This document shows positions 56,099 to 64,000 of a DNA stretch of 64,000 nucleotides, one piece after another; within the stretch, counting starts at the first letter, position 1; each line of letters opens with the position of its first letter. The DNA lies in contig JAPWJW010000003.1 in assembly GCA_028283825.1 (NCBI GenBank), forward strand, positions 1,736,501 through 1,800,500, in the 5' to 3' direction. The stretch comes from Azospirillaceae bacterium. Its GTDB lineage: Bacteria; Pseudomonadota; Alphaproteobacteria; Azospirillales; Azospirillaceae. The translations under genes were made by a program, and so were the position numbers. The notes beneath the pieces were generated by a model that was given only the letters and a program-made list of their open reading frames with translations, was not told the origin of the DNA and did not search any database.

Positions 56099-59000
56099 TC
56101 AGCCTGCTGTCAGGCCGCGCAACTGGCGAGCGGCCACAGCCAGCATGGCCACGTCCAGGTGGGCCACGCCGCGCAGTTCGGCCAGCAGCGACTGGATACG
56201 CTCCACCGGGCCGGCCTTGGACGCCAGCCAGGCGTCGATCAGGGCGGCGGTATCCTCGCCCTCGCCCGCCAGCACGCGGGCCGCCAGACGGCCTTGCAGG
56301 CTGTAGAGATCATCGACGATGGCGCCCAGGGCCTGGCGCTGCCAGTGGGTGGTGGTCTTCACCGCCGCCGCCCGACCGCGCAGCCAGTCGAAGCCCAGCC
56401 GTTCGCCCAGCGCGAAGTGCACGGCCGCGACCTTTTCCACCGCCCGGTTGGCCTCCACCGCGATCTGGCTGACGTCGGTGGCGGCCGCCAGGGCCGGCAA
56501 GGCCGCCACGTGATGGGCCAGTTCCGCCGGCACGCCGGCCTGGATCAGCTCGTCCTTCTTGGCGGCCAGGTCGGCGGCGGCCTCCGACGACAGGATGTCG
56601 GCCAGCGCCCGCGACAGCACCTTCACCGCCGGCGCCAGCCGGGCGATGCCGGCCGCCATGTCCAGGGGATGGGCGCTGTTCAGCAGGATCCAGGGTACCG
56701 CCCGGCGCAGCAGGGCGCGGGTGGCCAGGCCCATGGTCGTCTGGGTCGCCGCCGGCACCTGGTTGTCCAGGCCGTCGATGGCCTTCCACACGTCCGGCAG
56801 GCCATAGGCGTCGCGCACGATGTGATAGGCGCGGGCGACGTCCGCCTCGCCCAGGCCGGTCTGTTCCACCATCTCGGCCACGAAGCTGGGGCCGACACGG
56901 TTCACCATGCTGTTGGTGGCCACGGTGGCGATGATCTCACGCCGCAGCTGATGGCCGGCCACCGCCTGCGGGTAGTGTTGCTGAAGGGCGGCGGGGAAAT
57001 AATCGACCAGGTCGGCCGCCATCTTGGCGTCGTCCGGCAGGTCCGATCCCAGCAGCTTGTCGTACAGATCGATCTTGGAATAGGCCAGCAGCACCGCCGT
57101 CTCCGGCCGGGTCAGGCCTTTGCGGGCATGGCCACGTAATGAGATTTCCTCATCCGTCGGCAGGAATTCGATAGTCCGGTTCAGCTTGCCCGCCTTTTCC
57201 ATCAGGCGGATGAAACGCGCCAGATCGTCCAGCGTGTCGGACGCCACCGCCTCATCGATCGAAAGCGCCTGGGTCTGCTGGTAGTTGTCGGCCAGCACCA
57301 AATCGGCCACGTCGTCGGTCATGGTGGCCAGCAGGGCGTCGCGCTGGGGCAGGGTCATGCTGCCCTTGTCCATCACGTCGCGCAGCAGGATCTTGATGTT
57401 GACCTCATGGTCCGAGGTGTCGACGCCGGCGGAATTGTCGATGGCGTCGGTGTTGAGCCGCACGCCGGCCGACGCCGCCTCGATACGGCCGCGCTGGGTG
57501 AAGCCCAGGTTGGCGCCCTCGCCCACCACCTTGGCGCGGACCTGGCGGCCGTCGATGCGCAGGGCGTCGTTGGCCTTGTCGCCCACCTCGGCGTTGCTCT
57601 CGTCATCGGCCTTCACATAGGTGCCGATGCCGCCCAGCCACAGCAGGTCGACCTCCGCCTTCAGGATGGCCTGCATCAGGTCGGCCGGGGTCATGCGTTC
57701 CGCCGTCACGCCCAGGGCCGTGCGCACCTCTTCGCTCAGCGGCACCGACTTGGCCCCACGCTCGAAGATGCCGCCGCCCTTGGACAGCTTGGACACGTCA
57801 TAATCCGCCCAGGAGGAACGCGGCAGGTCGAAGATGCGCTGGCGTTCCTGCCAGCTGGCCGCCGGATCGGGGTTGGGATCCAGGAAGATGTGGCGGTGGT
57901 CGAAGGCGGCCAGCAGGCGGATGTGTTTGGACAACAGCATGCCGTTGCCGAACACGTCGCCCGACATGTCGCCCACGCCCACGACGGTGAAGTCTTCGGC
58001 CTGGCAGTTGCGGCCCAGTTCGCGGAAATGGCGCTTCACCGACTCCCAGGCGCCGCGCGCCGTGATGCCCATCTTCTTGTGGTCATAACCGGCCGACCCG
58101 CCCGACGCGAAGGCATCGTCCAGCCAGAAGCCGTAGTCGCGGCTGACGCCGTTGGCGATGTCGGAGAAGCTGGCCGTGCCCTTGTCGGCCGCCACCACCA
58201 GATAGGGGTCATCCCCATCCAGGCGCACCACATCGGCGGGATGCACCACCTGGCCCTTCACCAGATTGTCGGTGATGTCCAGCAGGCCGCGCATCATGGT
58301 CTTGTAGCATTCGATGCCTTCGGCCAGCGCCGCCTCACGCCCGGCCGAGGCCGGCGGCGGGTTCTTGACCACGAAGCCGCCCTTGGAGCCCATGGGCACG
58401 ATGACGGCGTTCTTCACCATCTGCGCCTTGATCAGGCCCAGGATTTCCGTGCGGAAATCCTCCTTGCGGTCGGACCAGCGGATGCCGCCGCGTGCCACCT
58501 TGCCGCCACGCAGATGCACCGCCTCCACCCGCGGGCTGTAGACCCAGATTTCCACCAGGGGCCGGGGCAGCGGCAGGTCGTCAATGGCCCGGCTGTCCAG
58601 CTTGAACGACAGGTAGGGCTTCGGGTGGCCGTCCGCGCCCTTCTGGAAGAAGTTGGTGCGCAGGGTGACGCGGATCAGGTTCAGCATCCGGCGCAGGATG
58701 CGGTCCTCATCCAGGTTGGTGACCTGGTCCAAGGCGTGGTCGATTTCGATCACCAGGCCCGCGCGCTGGCTGTCCACCTTTTCCCGGCCCAGCTTTTCCA
58801 GCACGGCCGGATCGTGGGCCAGGTGGAACAGGCGGACCAGCAGCTTGGTGATGCCCACATGGGCCGCCAGCGTGTCCTCGATATAGGATTGCGAGAAGTC
58901 AAACCGCGCCTGGCGCAGGTACTTGGCGTAGGCGCGCACCATGGTGACGTCGCGCCAGGCCAGGCCGGCGCCCAGCACCAGCTTGTTGAAGCCGTCGGTC

Positions 59001-60958
59001 TGCGCCTCGCCCGTCCACACCCGCATGAAGGCGTCCTCGAACGCCCCCTTCACGGTGTCCAGTTCGACGGCCTGGCCGTTGGCCATCTCCATCTCGAAGT
59101 CCTGGATCCAGATGGACTTGTCACGGCCGGGCAGCCGCACCTCATACGGGCCGCCCTCGGCCAGGATCTTCAGGCCCAGATCCTCCAGCATGGGCAGGGC
59201 CTGCGAAAGCTGCACCGGCGTGCCGTCATGATAGGCCTTGAAGAACAGCTCATGCGGTTCGGCCTCCACCGGGCGGTGCAGGTTCAGCGCGATCCGGCCG
59301 GTGGCGGCCACCGCCTCTAGCCGTTCGATGTCCATCACCGCCGTTTCGGGGCTGTAGGTCTCACGATAGCCTTCGGCCAGCGTGCCCTTGCGGTAGCGGC
59401 GGGCCAGGCGCAGGCCGGCCTCCTCCCCCTTCGCGTCGATCAGGGCCTGCTGCAGGCGCTCGCCCCAGCCGCGCGACGCCTCGATCAGCGACTCCTCGAC
59501 GTCGCGGACATCGACGTCGGGCACCTTGCCGGGCGTGGTCTGGATGATGACATGGGCGCGGGCCAGCGCGCTTTCCGACAGCATGACGTGGTACTGCGTC
59601 GTCCGGCCTTCGAACGCGCCCTCCAGGATGCCTTGCAGCTTCAGGCGCAGGTCGGTGTCGTAGCGGTCGCGCGGCACATAGATCAGCGCGCTGACGAAAC
59701 GTTCGAACGGGTCCTTGCGCACGAACAGGGCCACACGCTGGCGGTCCTGCAAATGCAGCACGCCCATGGCGATGTCGAACAGCTCATCATCGCCGGTCTG
59801 GAACAGCTCATCGCGCGGATAGCTTTCCAGGATGTGCAGCAGGGCCTTGCCGTCGTGGCTGGACTTGTCGAAACCGGCGCGTTCCAGCGCCCGGTTCACC
59901 TTCTGCCGCAGGTAGGGGATTTCGCGGGCGGTGCGGTTATAGGCGACGGAGGTGAACAGGCCGACGAACAGCCGCTCGCCGATCTCCACCCCCTTGTCGT
60001 CGAACAGCTTCACCATCACGGCGTCCAGCGGCGCCGGACGGTGGACGGTGCTGTCCTTGTTGGCCTTGGTCACCATGATGGCGCGCGGCTGGCGCACGAA
60101 GGCGCGCACGTCGGGCGGCAGCTGGGAGAAATAGCGCAGGCCGTCGAACACCGAAACGTCGTCGTCGCGCAGGATGCCCAGGCCGGCGCCGGCCAGGATG
60201 TCCAGCGTGTCCTGCCCGTCCTCCTTGCCGAAGCGGTACTCTCGCACGCCCAGGAAGATGAAATGGTCGTCGTCCATCCAGCGCAGGAAGTCCACGCCCT
60301 CCGCCACCTCTTCGGCCGGCAGGGGTTCGGCGGACGTCTGCGCCTCATCGATGGTGTCGGCCACACGGCGGCGCATGTCGGTGAAATCGTCCACCGCGGC
60401 GCGTACGTCGGCCAGCACATGGGCCAGGCCGGCGCGCACCTTTTCCACCAGTTCGGGGGCCGTCTGCTGGTCGACCTCGACATGCATGAAGCTTTCGGCC
60501 TTGGCATCGGCCGGGGCGGCGTGCGGCTCATACAGCTCCAGCAGGCGGCCGTCGGCGTCGCGCCGGACCTTCACCACCGGGTGGATCACCAGATGCACGG
60601 TCAGGCCGTGGCGGTTCAGTTCCGCCGAGACGCTGTCCACCAGGAAGGGCATGTCGTCGTTGACGATCTGCACCACGGTGTGGGGGGCATGCCAGCCGTC
60701 CTGTTCCACCTTCGGGTTGCAGACACGGACCTGGGCGGCGCCATGCTTGCGGCTGGCGCCGAACTGCCACATGGCCAATGCGGCGCCATACAGCTCGTCG
60801 CTGCTGCTGCGCAGGATGTCGTCGGGGGGTACGTTGGCGTAGAACTGCCGTACGAAGCGCTCGGCGGGGCCGGCCTTTTCGCGGGAAAGGCGGTCGCGCA
60901 CCTTGGCGGCGATCTGTTCGGTCAGTTCGGATTTGCGCTGTTCAGATTTGAGCGCCAT
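56099..60958 (-). CDS. NAD-specific glutamate dehydrogenase, 180-kDa class
   Basis: The 1619-residue enzyme oxidises glutamate to 2-oxoglutarate with NAD+, mainly for catabolism. About 700 N-terminal residues hold ACT-like regulatory regions (VVQIVNDDMPFLVDSVSAEL, DDDHFIFLGVREYRF). The catalytic core follows, with the substrate lysine motif NAVIVPMGSKGGFVVKNPPP near residue 850, VGVGDMSGDVFGNGMLLSKH for the dinucleotide-binding part and VGEGANLGFTQRGRIEAASA. About 500 C-terminal helical residues complete the large class. Length agrees with the class (1,580-1,650). It stands alone between coaBC and the divergent NadQ-like gene; its product links it to NAD use. Confidence 0.96.
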   Translation of the reverse strand: MALKSEQRKSELTEQIAAKVRDRLSREKAGPAERFVRQFYANVPPDDILRSSSDELYGAALAMWQFGASRKHGAAQVRVCNPKVEQDGWHAPHTVVQIVNDDMPFLVDSVSAELNRHGLTVHLVIHPVVKVRRDADGRLLELYEPHAAPADAKAESFMHVEVDQQTAPELVEKVRAGLAHVLADVRAAVDDFTDMRRRVADTIDEAQTSAEPLPAEEVAEGVDFLRWMDDDHFIFLGVREYRFGKEDGQDTLDILAGAGLGILRDDDVSVFDGLRYFSQLPPDVRAFVRQPRAIMVTKANKDSTVHRPAPLDAVMVKLFDDKGVEIGERLFVGLFTSVAYNRTAREIPYLRQKVNRALERAGFDKSSHDGKALLHILESYPRDELFQTGDDELFDIAMGVLHLQDRQRVALFVRKDPFERFVSALIYVPRDRYDTDLRLKLQGILEGAFEGRTTQYHVMLSESALARAHVIIQTTPGKVPDVDVRDVEESLIEASRGWGERLQQALIDAKGEEAGLRLARRYRKGTLAEGYRETYSPETAVMDIERLEAVAATGRIALNLHRPVEAEPHELFFKAYHDGTPVQLSQALPMLEDLGLKILAEGGPYEVRLPGRDKSIWIQDFEMEMANGQAVELDTVKGAFEDAFMRVWTGEAQTDGFNKLVLGAGLAWRDVTMVRAYAKYLRQARFDFSQSYIEDTLAAHVGITKLLVRLFHLAHDPAVLEKLGREKVDSQRAGLVIEIDHALDQVTNLDEDRILRRMLNLIRVTLRTNFFQKGADGHPKPYLSFKLDSRAIDDLPLPRPLVEIWVYSPRVEAVHLRGGKVARGGIRWSDRKEDFRTEILGLIKAQMVKNAVIVPMGSKGGFVVKNPPPASAGREAALAEGIECYKTMMRGLLDITDNLVKGQVVHPADVVRLDGDDPYLVVAADKGTASFSDIANGVSRDYGFWLDDAFASGGSAGYDHKKMGITARGAWESVKRHFRELGRNCQAEDFTVVGVGDMSGDVFGNGMLLSKHIRLLAAFDHRHIFLDPNPDPAASWQERQRIFDLPRSSWADYDVSKLSKGGGIFERGAKSVPLSEEVRTALGVTAERMTPADLMQAILKAEVDLLWLGGIGTYVKADDESNAEVGDKANDALRIDGRQVRAKVVGEGANLGFTQRGRIEAASAGVRLNTDAIDNSAGVDTSDHEVNIKILLRDVMDKGSMTLPQRDALLATMTDDVADLVLADNYQQTQALSIDEAVASDTLDDLARFIRLMEKAGKLNRTIEFLPTDEEISLRGHARKGLTRPETAVLLAYSKIDLYDKLLGSDLPDDAKMAADLVDYFPAALQQHYPQAVAGHQLRREIIATVATNSMVNRVGPSFVAEMVEQTGLGEADVARAYHIVRDAYGLPDVWKAIDGLDNQVPAATQTTMGLATRALLRRAVPWILLNSAHPLDMAAGIARLAPAVKVLSRALADILSSEAAADLAAKKDELIQAGVPAELAHHVAALPALAAATDVSQIAVEANRAVEKVAAVHFALGERLGFDWLRGRAAAVKTTTHWQRQALGAIVDDLYSLQGRLAARVLAGEGEDTAALIDAWLASKAGPVERIQSLLAELRGVAHLDVAMLAVAARQLRGLTAG

Positions 60959-61223
60959 GGGTCACTTCTCCCGAAGTCGGACCGTCTCACGGGAACGGGC
61001 GGCCCGTTAATTCGCGGGGCATACCATAGGCGGAAGGCCCGTGGTGGCGAAGGGGCATCCCGCCGCCCAAGACAATAAGAAGATTGTCGTCTTTTAACAG
61101 GGGTCGGTGAACTTTCTCTTGCTGTCAAAAGCGTCCCGGACAACACATTCTGTCGCGCCCCGGGACAGCCCTTCGGCCATCCCCCGGAAAACGTGCCTTT
61201 AAAACAGATTTGGCGGGAGACTC

Positions 61224-62321
61224 GTGACCAGCGACCGGCAGCCCAGCACCCCATTCGCCGCCGACGCGCCAGCCCCGGCCGAACGCGCGTCGATCGGCCT
61301 GACCGCCGTCATCGTGGCGGTGACGCGCGAGGTGCCGCGCGTGCTGGTGGTGCGCCGGCTGACCCACGACCTGGCGACACCGCAGCAGCAGGCCAGCGGC
61401 GACTGGGACGCCCTGCCCTTCGGCCCCTTCGCGCCCGAACGCCACCGCACCCTGGAACAGGGCCTGCGCCGCTGGGTGACGGAACTGACGGGCCTGCCGC
61501 TGGGCTATGTGGAACAGCTGTACACCTTCGGCGACCGTTACCGTGACCTGCGCGAGGTCGATGGCGACGCCCGCGTGGTGTCGGTGGGCTATATCGCGTT
61601 GACGCGCGAGGCACCGCTGTCGGGCTCCGGTGCCGCCGAATGGCACGACTGGTACAGCTATTTCCCGTGGGAGGATTGGCGCGACGGCCGGCCACCGATG
61701 ATCGCCCGTACCCTGCTGCCGGCGCTGGAACGCTGGGCCACGCATGACCCGGACCTGGCGGCGGAACGGCGCGACCGGGTGCACACCACCTTCGCCCCCG
61801 ATGACGACGCCTGGGATTACGAGCGCGTGCTGGAACGTTACGAGTTGCTGTATGAGGCGGGTCTGGTGGCGGAGGCGCCGCGCGACCGCGCCGTGCTGGC
61901 CCGGCTGGCGCAGAACGGCAAGCTGCCGCCCGACGTGGCGGTCCTGTGGTCCGGCCCGGTGCAGCCCGAGGCGCAGGCCGCCACCGGCATCCCCATGGCG
62001 CAGGACAACCGCCGCATCCTGGCGGCGGCGTTCGGCCGGGTGCGGGGCAAGCTGAAATACCGGCCGGTGGTGTTCGACCTGCTGCCGCCGCAGTTCACCC
62101 TGTTCCAGTTGCAGCGCCTGGTGGAGGCGCTGTCGGGCATACGCCTGCACAAGCAGAACTTCCGCCGCTTGCTGATCGCCGGCGGCCTGGTGGAGGCGAC
62201 CGGCGCCCTGGAAGTGCGCACCGGCGGCCGCCCCGCCGAACTCTACCGCTTCCGCCGCGAAATCCTGCGCGAACGCGCCGCCGCCGGTGTGGGTTTGCCG
62301 ACTATTCGGATTACTGAGTGA
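61224..62321 (+). CDS. NadQ/NrtR-type regulator with inactive Nudix domain
   Basis: The 365-residue protein has a Nudix-like N-terminal domain (LTAVIVAVTREVPRVLVVRR, LPFGPFAPERHRTLEQGLRR) whose catalytic box is degenerate: the usual RExxEExGU reads RRWVTELTGL, so hydrolysis is unlikely. Its C-terminal winged helix FQLQRLVEALSGIRLHKQNF and RRLLIAGGLVEATG, then TGGRPAELYRFRREI, is the DNA-binding part of NrtR/NadQ repressors, which sense ADP-ribose or ATP and control NAD synthesis. The start is GTG 61224 with GGGAG ahead. It is divergent from the NAD-glutamate dehydrogenase gene (265-base shared upstream region), and might control it. Confidence 0.83.
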   Translation: MTSDRQPSTPFAADAPAPAERASIGLTAVIVAVTREVPRVLVVRRLTHDLATPQQQASGDWDALPFGPFAPERHRTLEQGLRRWVTELTGLPLGYVEQLYTFGDRYRDLREVDGDARVVSVGYIALTREAPLSGSGAAEWHDWYSYFPWEDWRDGRPPMIARTLLPALERWATHDPDLAAERRDRVHTTFAPDDDAWDYERVLERYELLYEAGLVAEAPRDRAVLARLAQNGKLPPDVAVLWSGPVQPEAQAATGIPMAQDNRRILAAAFGRVRGKLKYRPVVFDLLPPQFTLFQLQRLVEALSGIRLHKQNFRRLLIAGGLVEATGALEVRTGGRPAELYRFRREILRERAAAGVGLPTIRITE

Positions 62322-62329
62322 TGCGCGCG

Positions 62330-62429
62330 CCCTCAATCGCCGGGCGCCGGCATCCGCCGGCTTGGCTATCCTCCCTTTTCAGTCCGCTCCGCTCCCCGAA
62401 AAGGTCCGGCGGCCGCGGTCGCGGCCTAG
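62330..62429 (-). repeat. interspersed multi-hairpin element, copy 14 (core)
   Basis: Plus-strand order is CCCTCAATCGCCGG, stem 2 GCCGGC-ATCC-GCCGGC, stem 3 CCTTTTC/GAAAAGG, stem 1 GGCCGC-GGTC-GCGGCC, CTAG. It begins 8 bases after the stop of the NadQ-like gene and forms an inverted pair with copy 15. Confidence 0.87.
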
Positions 62430-62507
62430 CCCAGTTCCAGGCGGAACTGAGCCTCATGAGCGCCTTTATCCAAACCCGTGCCAGATAATGCTTCCGGAGC
62501 GCAGCGA

Positions 62508-62608
62508 CTAGGACGCGACCGCGTCCGCCGGAAGTTTCCGGGGAGCGGAGCGGACTGGAAACTGAGGACAAGGCAAGCGGCCGGATGGCCGCGCCCGCCG
62601 TCTGAGGG
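62508..62608 (+). repeat. interspersed multi-hairpin element, copy 15 (core)
   Basis: CTAG, stem 1 GGACGC-GACC-GCGTCC, stem 3 GTTTCC/GGAAAC with inner GC-GGA-GC, stem 2 GCGGCC-GGAT-GGCCGC, tail GCCGTCTGAGGG. It ends 2 bases from the stop codon of the small minus-strand gene at 62611. Confidence 0.87.
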
Positions 62609-62610
62609 AA

Positions 62611-62802
62611 CTACTCTAAATAAGCATCCACTTCCGCCGCCGCCCGGTCCAGCGGCCAGTCCAGGCGGTCGATGATCTGTTCGATGGCGGTGTCGGCGTC
62701 CAGCGTCCGGCGGCCCAGCCGGTCCAGGATGTCGTTCAGCACGTTCTCCTCCGCCACCGTGGCCGGGGCGTAGGACTTCAGGATCTCAAGCGCCTTGCTC
62801 AT
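62611..62802 (-). CDS. small conserved-looking protein, unknown function
   Basis: The 63-residue acidic, helical protein reads MSKALEILKSYAPATVAEEN, then VLNDILDRLGRRTLDADTAI and EQIIDRLDWPLDRAAAEVDA. There is no signal peptide or membrane segment. Codon use is typical and the minus-strand upstream region has GCAAG but no classic ribosome site. It precedes no gene in the same unit except possibly the RNA methyltransferase upstream (82-base gap). I do not recognise a family. Confidence 0.6.
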   Translation of the reverse strand: MSKALEILKSYAPATVAEENVLNDILDRLGRRTLDADTAIEQIIDRLDWPLDRAAAEVDAYLE

Positions 62803-62884
62803 GGGACTGCCGGACTCGCTTATGAATTGTGCAACGGGGCGTGGTTATAACACGCCCCGTGCCGCACCGACACCCGCCCTGGCC

Positions 62885-64000
62885 TCAAGGGCGACGGAAA
62901 CGCGCCGCGACCTCCAGATGGGGTGACCACAGGAACTGGTCCACCGGCACCACCCGTTCCAGGACATAGCCGCCGCCCAGCAAAAGGGCGGCGTCACGGG
63001 CGAAACTGACCGGGTTGCAGGAGATGGCGACCACCACCGGCACGGAAGACGCCGCCAGCGCCGTCGCCTGCGAGATGGCCCCGGCGCGCGGCGGATCGAA
63101 CACCACCGCCTGGTAGGCCGACAGCTCGGCCGGCGACAGCGGTTCCTTGAACAGGTCGCGGCGTTCCACGGTGACGGGATGGGCACCGGAGGGCAGCCGG
63201 GCCGCCGCCTCCAGCGCGGTGATGGCCACACCGTCGCTTTCCACCGCGTGCACCGGCGCCAGGGTGGACAGCGGGAAGGTCAGGGTGCCGCTGCCGGCGA
63301 ACAGGTCGGCGATACGGGCCGCCCCTTCAGCACCCGCCAGCGCCTCCGCCACCAACGCCGCCTCACCCTCGGCACTGGCTTGCAGGAAAGAGCCCGGGGC
63401 CGGCGACACGGCCACGGGGCCGAAACGCACCACGCCGGTGCGGGTCAGGGCAATGGGTTCCACCGGCGCGCCCGGCCGCTTGGACCAGGTCAGGCGGGCC
63501 AGGTCGTGTTCCTGGGCGAAGGCGCCCAGCTTTTCCAGGGCGGCGAAATCGGGCTGGGGCAGCCCCATCAGCACCACGTCCGGCCCGTCGTCCAGCAGGG
63601 TCAGCGCCACGTCCAGCGTGTGCTCATCCGGCAGCAGGTCCAGCAGCAGGGCGCGCAAGGGCGCCACCAGGTCCATCAGCCGGGGGGCCAGCACGGCGCA
63701 TTCGGCGATGTCCACCAGCCGGTGGCTGGCGCGTTCATTGAAGCCCAGCCACATGCGCCGGCCCCGGCGGGCGCCGGCCAGCACGGCGCGGCGGCGGGCA
63801 TGTGCCGGCGTGCGGGCCAGCGGGGCCATGGGCACGTCGGTGATGCCGGCGCGCGACAGGGCGTAACGCAATTGTTCCACCTTCCAGGCGCCGTAGGTGT
63901 CGGCGTCCAGATGTTGCAGGGTGCAGCCGCCGCACAGGCCGAAATGGCGGCAGGCCGGGTCGGCCCGGCCCGGCCCCTCGGCCAGCAGGGACACGGGCTC
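62885..64000 (-). CDS. class I SAM-dependent RNA methyltransferase, TrmA/RumA (RlmD) family (partial)
   Basis: The frame is open through the right edge, so the N-terminal TRAM domain is missing. What remains has the Fe-S cysteines in CRHFGLCGGCTLQHLD, a central RNA-binding region (RRRAVLAGARRGRRMWLGFN), the SAM-binding IADLFAGSGTLTFPLSTLAP, VVFDPPRAGA and the catalytic cysteine in VAISCNPVSFARD. It should methylate C5 of a uridine in rRNA or tRNA; whether it is RlmD, RlmC or TrmA-like cannot be fixed. An in-frame ATG or GTG near 63994 is unlikely to be the true start because the TRAM domain is expected before it. Confidence 0.9.
   Translation of the reverse strand, partial: EPVSLLAEGPGRADPACRHFGLCGGCTLQHLDADTYGAWKVEQLRYALSRAGITDVPMAPLARTPAHARRRAVLAGARRGRRMWLGFNERASHRLVDIAECAVLAPRLMDLVAPLRALLLDLLPDEHTLDVALTLLDDGPDVVLMGLPQPDFAALEKLGAFAQEHDLARLTWSKRPGAPVEPIALTRTGVVRFGPVAVSPAPGSFLQASAEGEAALVAEALAGAEGAARIADLFAGSGTLTFPLSTLAPVHAVESDGVAITALEAAARLPSGAHPVTVERRDLFKEPLSPAELSAYQAVVFDPPRAGAISQATALAASSVPVVVAISCNPVSFARDAALLLGGGYVLERVVPVDQFLWSPHLEVAARFRRP

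Noticed and set aside
57407..59320. Open frame of 637 codons opposite the NAD-glutamate dehydrogenase
   Set aside because: Antisense shadow in a GC-rich gene.

Overview
The window is a GC-rich bacterial chromosome segment. It carries a contiguous dnaA-dnaN-recF-gyrB block with rpsT upstream, a complete System I (ccmABCDEFGHI) cytochrome c maturation cluster, groESL with a CIRCE operator, an Hsp20/DUF1150 pair, the very large NAD-glutamate dehydrogenase, a NadQ/NrtR-type regulator and GANTC (CcrM-type) clusters. Together these point to an alphaproteobacterium, most likely Rhodospirillales (Azospirillum/Nitrospirillum/Niveispirillum type). Species assignment is inference; no rRNA operon is present.

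Layout. 0-3.8 kb: BI-1 family fragment, tRNA-Gly, GNAT acetyltransferase, apaG, folE and a secreted protein. 3.8-7.8 kb: a gene-free stretch with a DnaA box and many GANTC sites, then hsp20-DUF1150 behind an RpoH promoter and a ROSE-like leader, then groESL. 8-11.2 kb: CorC/HlyC-type protein, upp, diguanylate cyclase. 11.5-19.5 kb: ccm operon on the minus strand. 19.7 kb: a probable small RNA with C-rich loops. 20.4-25.7 kb: ornithine/lysine decarboxylase with a long leader, a GAF histidine kinase and an unknown protein. 25.9-31 kb: Csu-like chaperone-usher pilus genes. 31-40.2 kb: ExoD, then a tightly overlapping eight-gene minus-strand operon (alpha/beta hydrolase, acetoacetate-decarboxylase-like protein, three small membrane proteins, patatin fusion, GMC oxidoreductase, metallophosphoesterase). 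40.4-48.6 kb: gyrB, recF, dnaN, dnaA, rpsT. 48.8-56 kb: enoyl-CoA hydratase, secreted protein, mutM, a DsrE/MoeB/CysK/Rrf2 sulfur group, dut and coaBC. 56-64 kb: NAD-GDH, NadQ-like regulator, a small protein and a TrmA/RumA-type RNA methyltransferase that runs off the edge.

The most unusual content is an interspersed intergenic element seen here 15 times. Each copy is a string of three to five adjacent stem-loops. Stem sequences differ from copy to copy but keep pairing, while the loops stay the same (GACY in stem 1 of all copies, GGAY in stem 2 of all but one). Full copies are about 170 bp and cores about 100 bp. Nearly every copy sits directly behind a stop codon, and two copies supply the stop codon. 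None occurs between 21.8 and 45.6 kb, the stretch that holds the pilus genes and the GMC/patatin operon.

Four otherwise well-conserved genes (ccmI, ccmA, the histidine kinase, cysK) each carry a single-base insertion in a short homopolymer. This is more likely sequence error than four independent losses. No transposase, phage gene or CRISPR array was seen.
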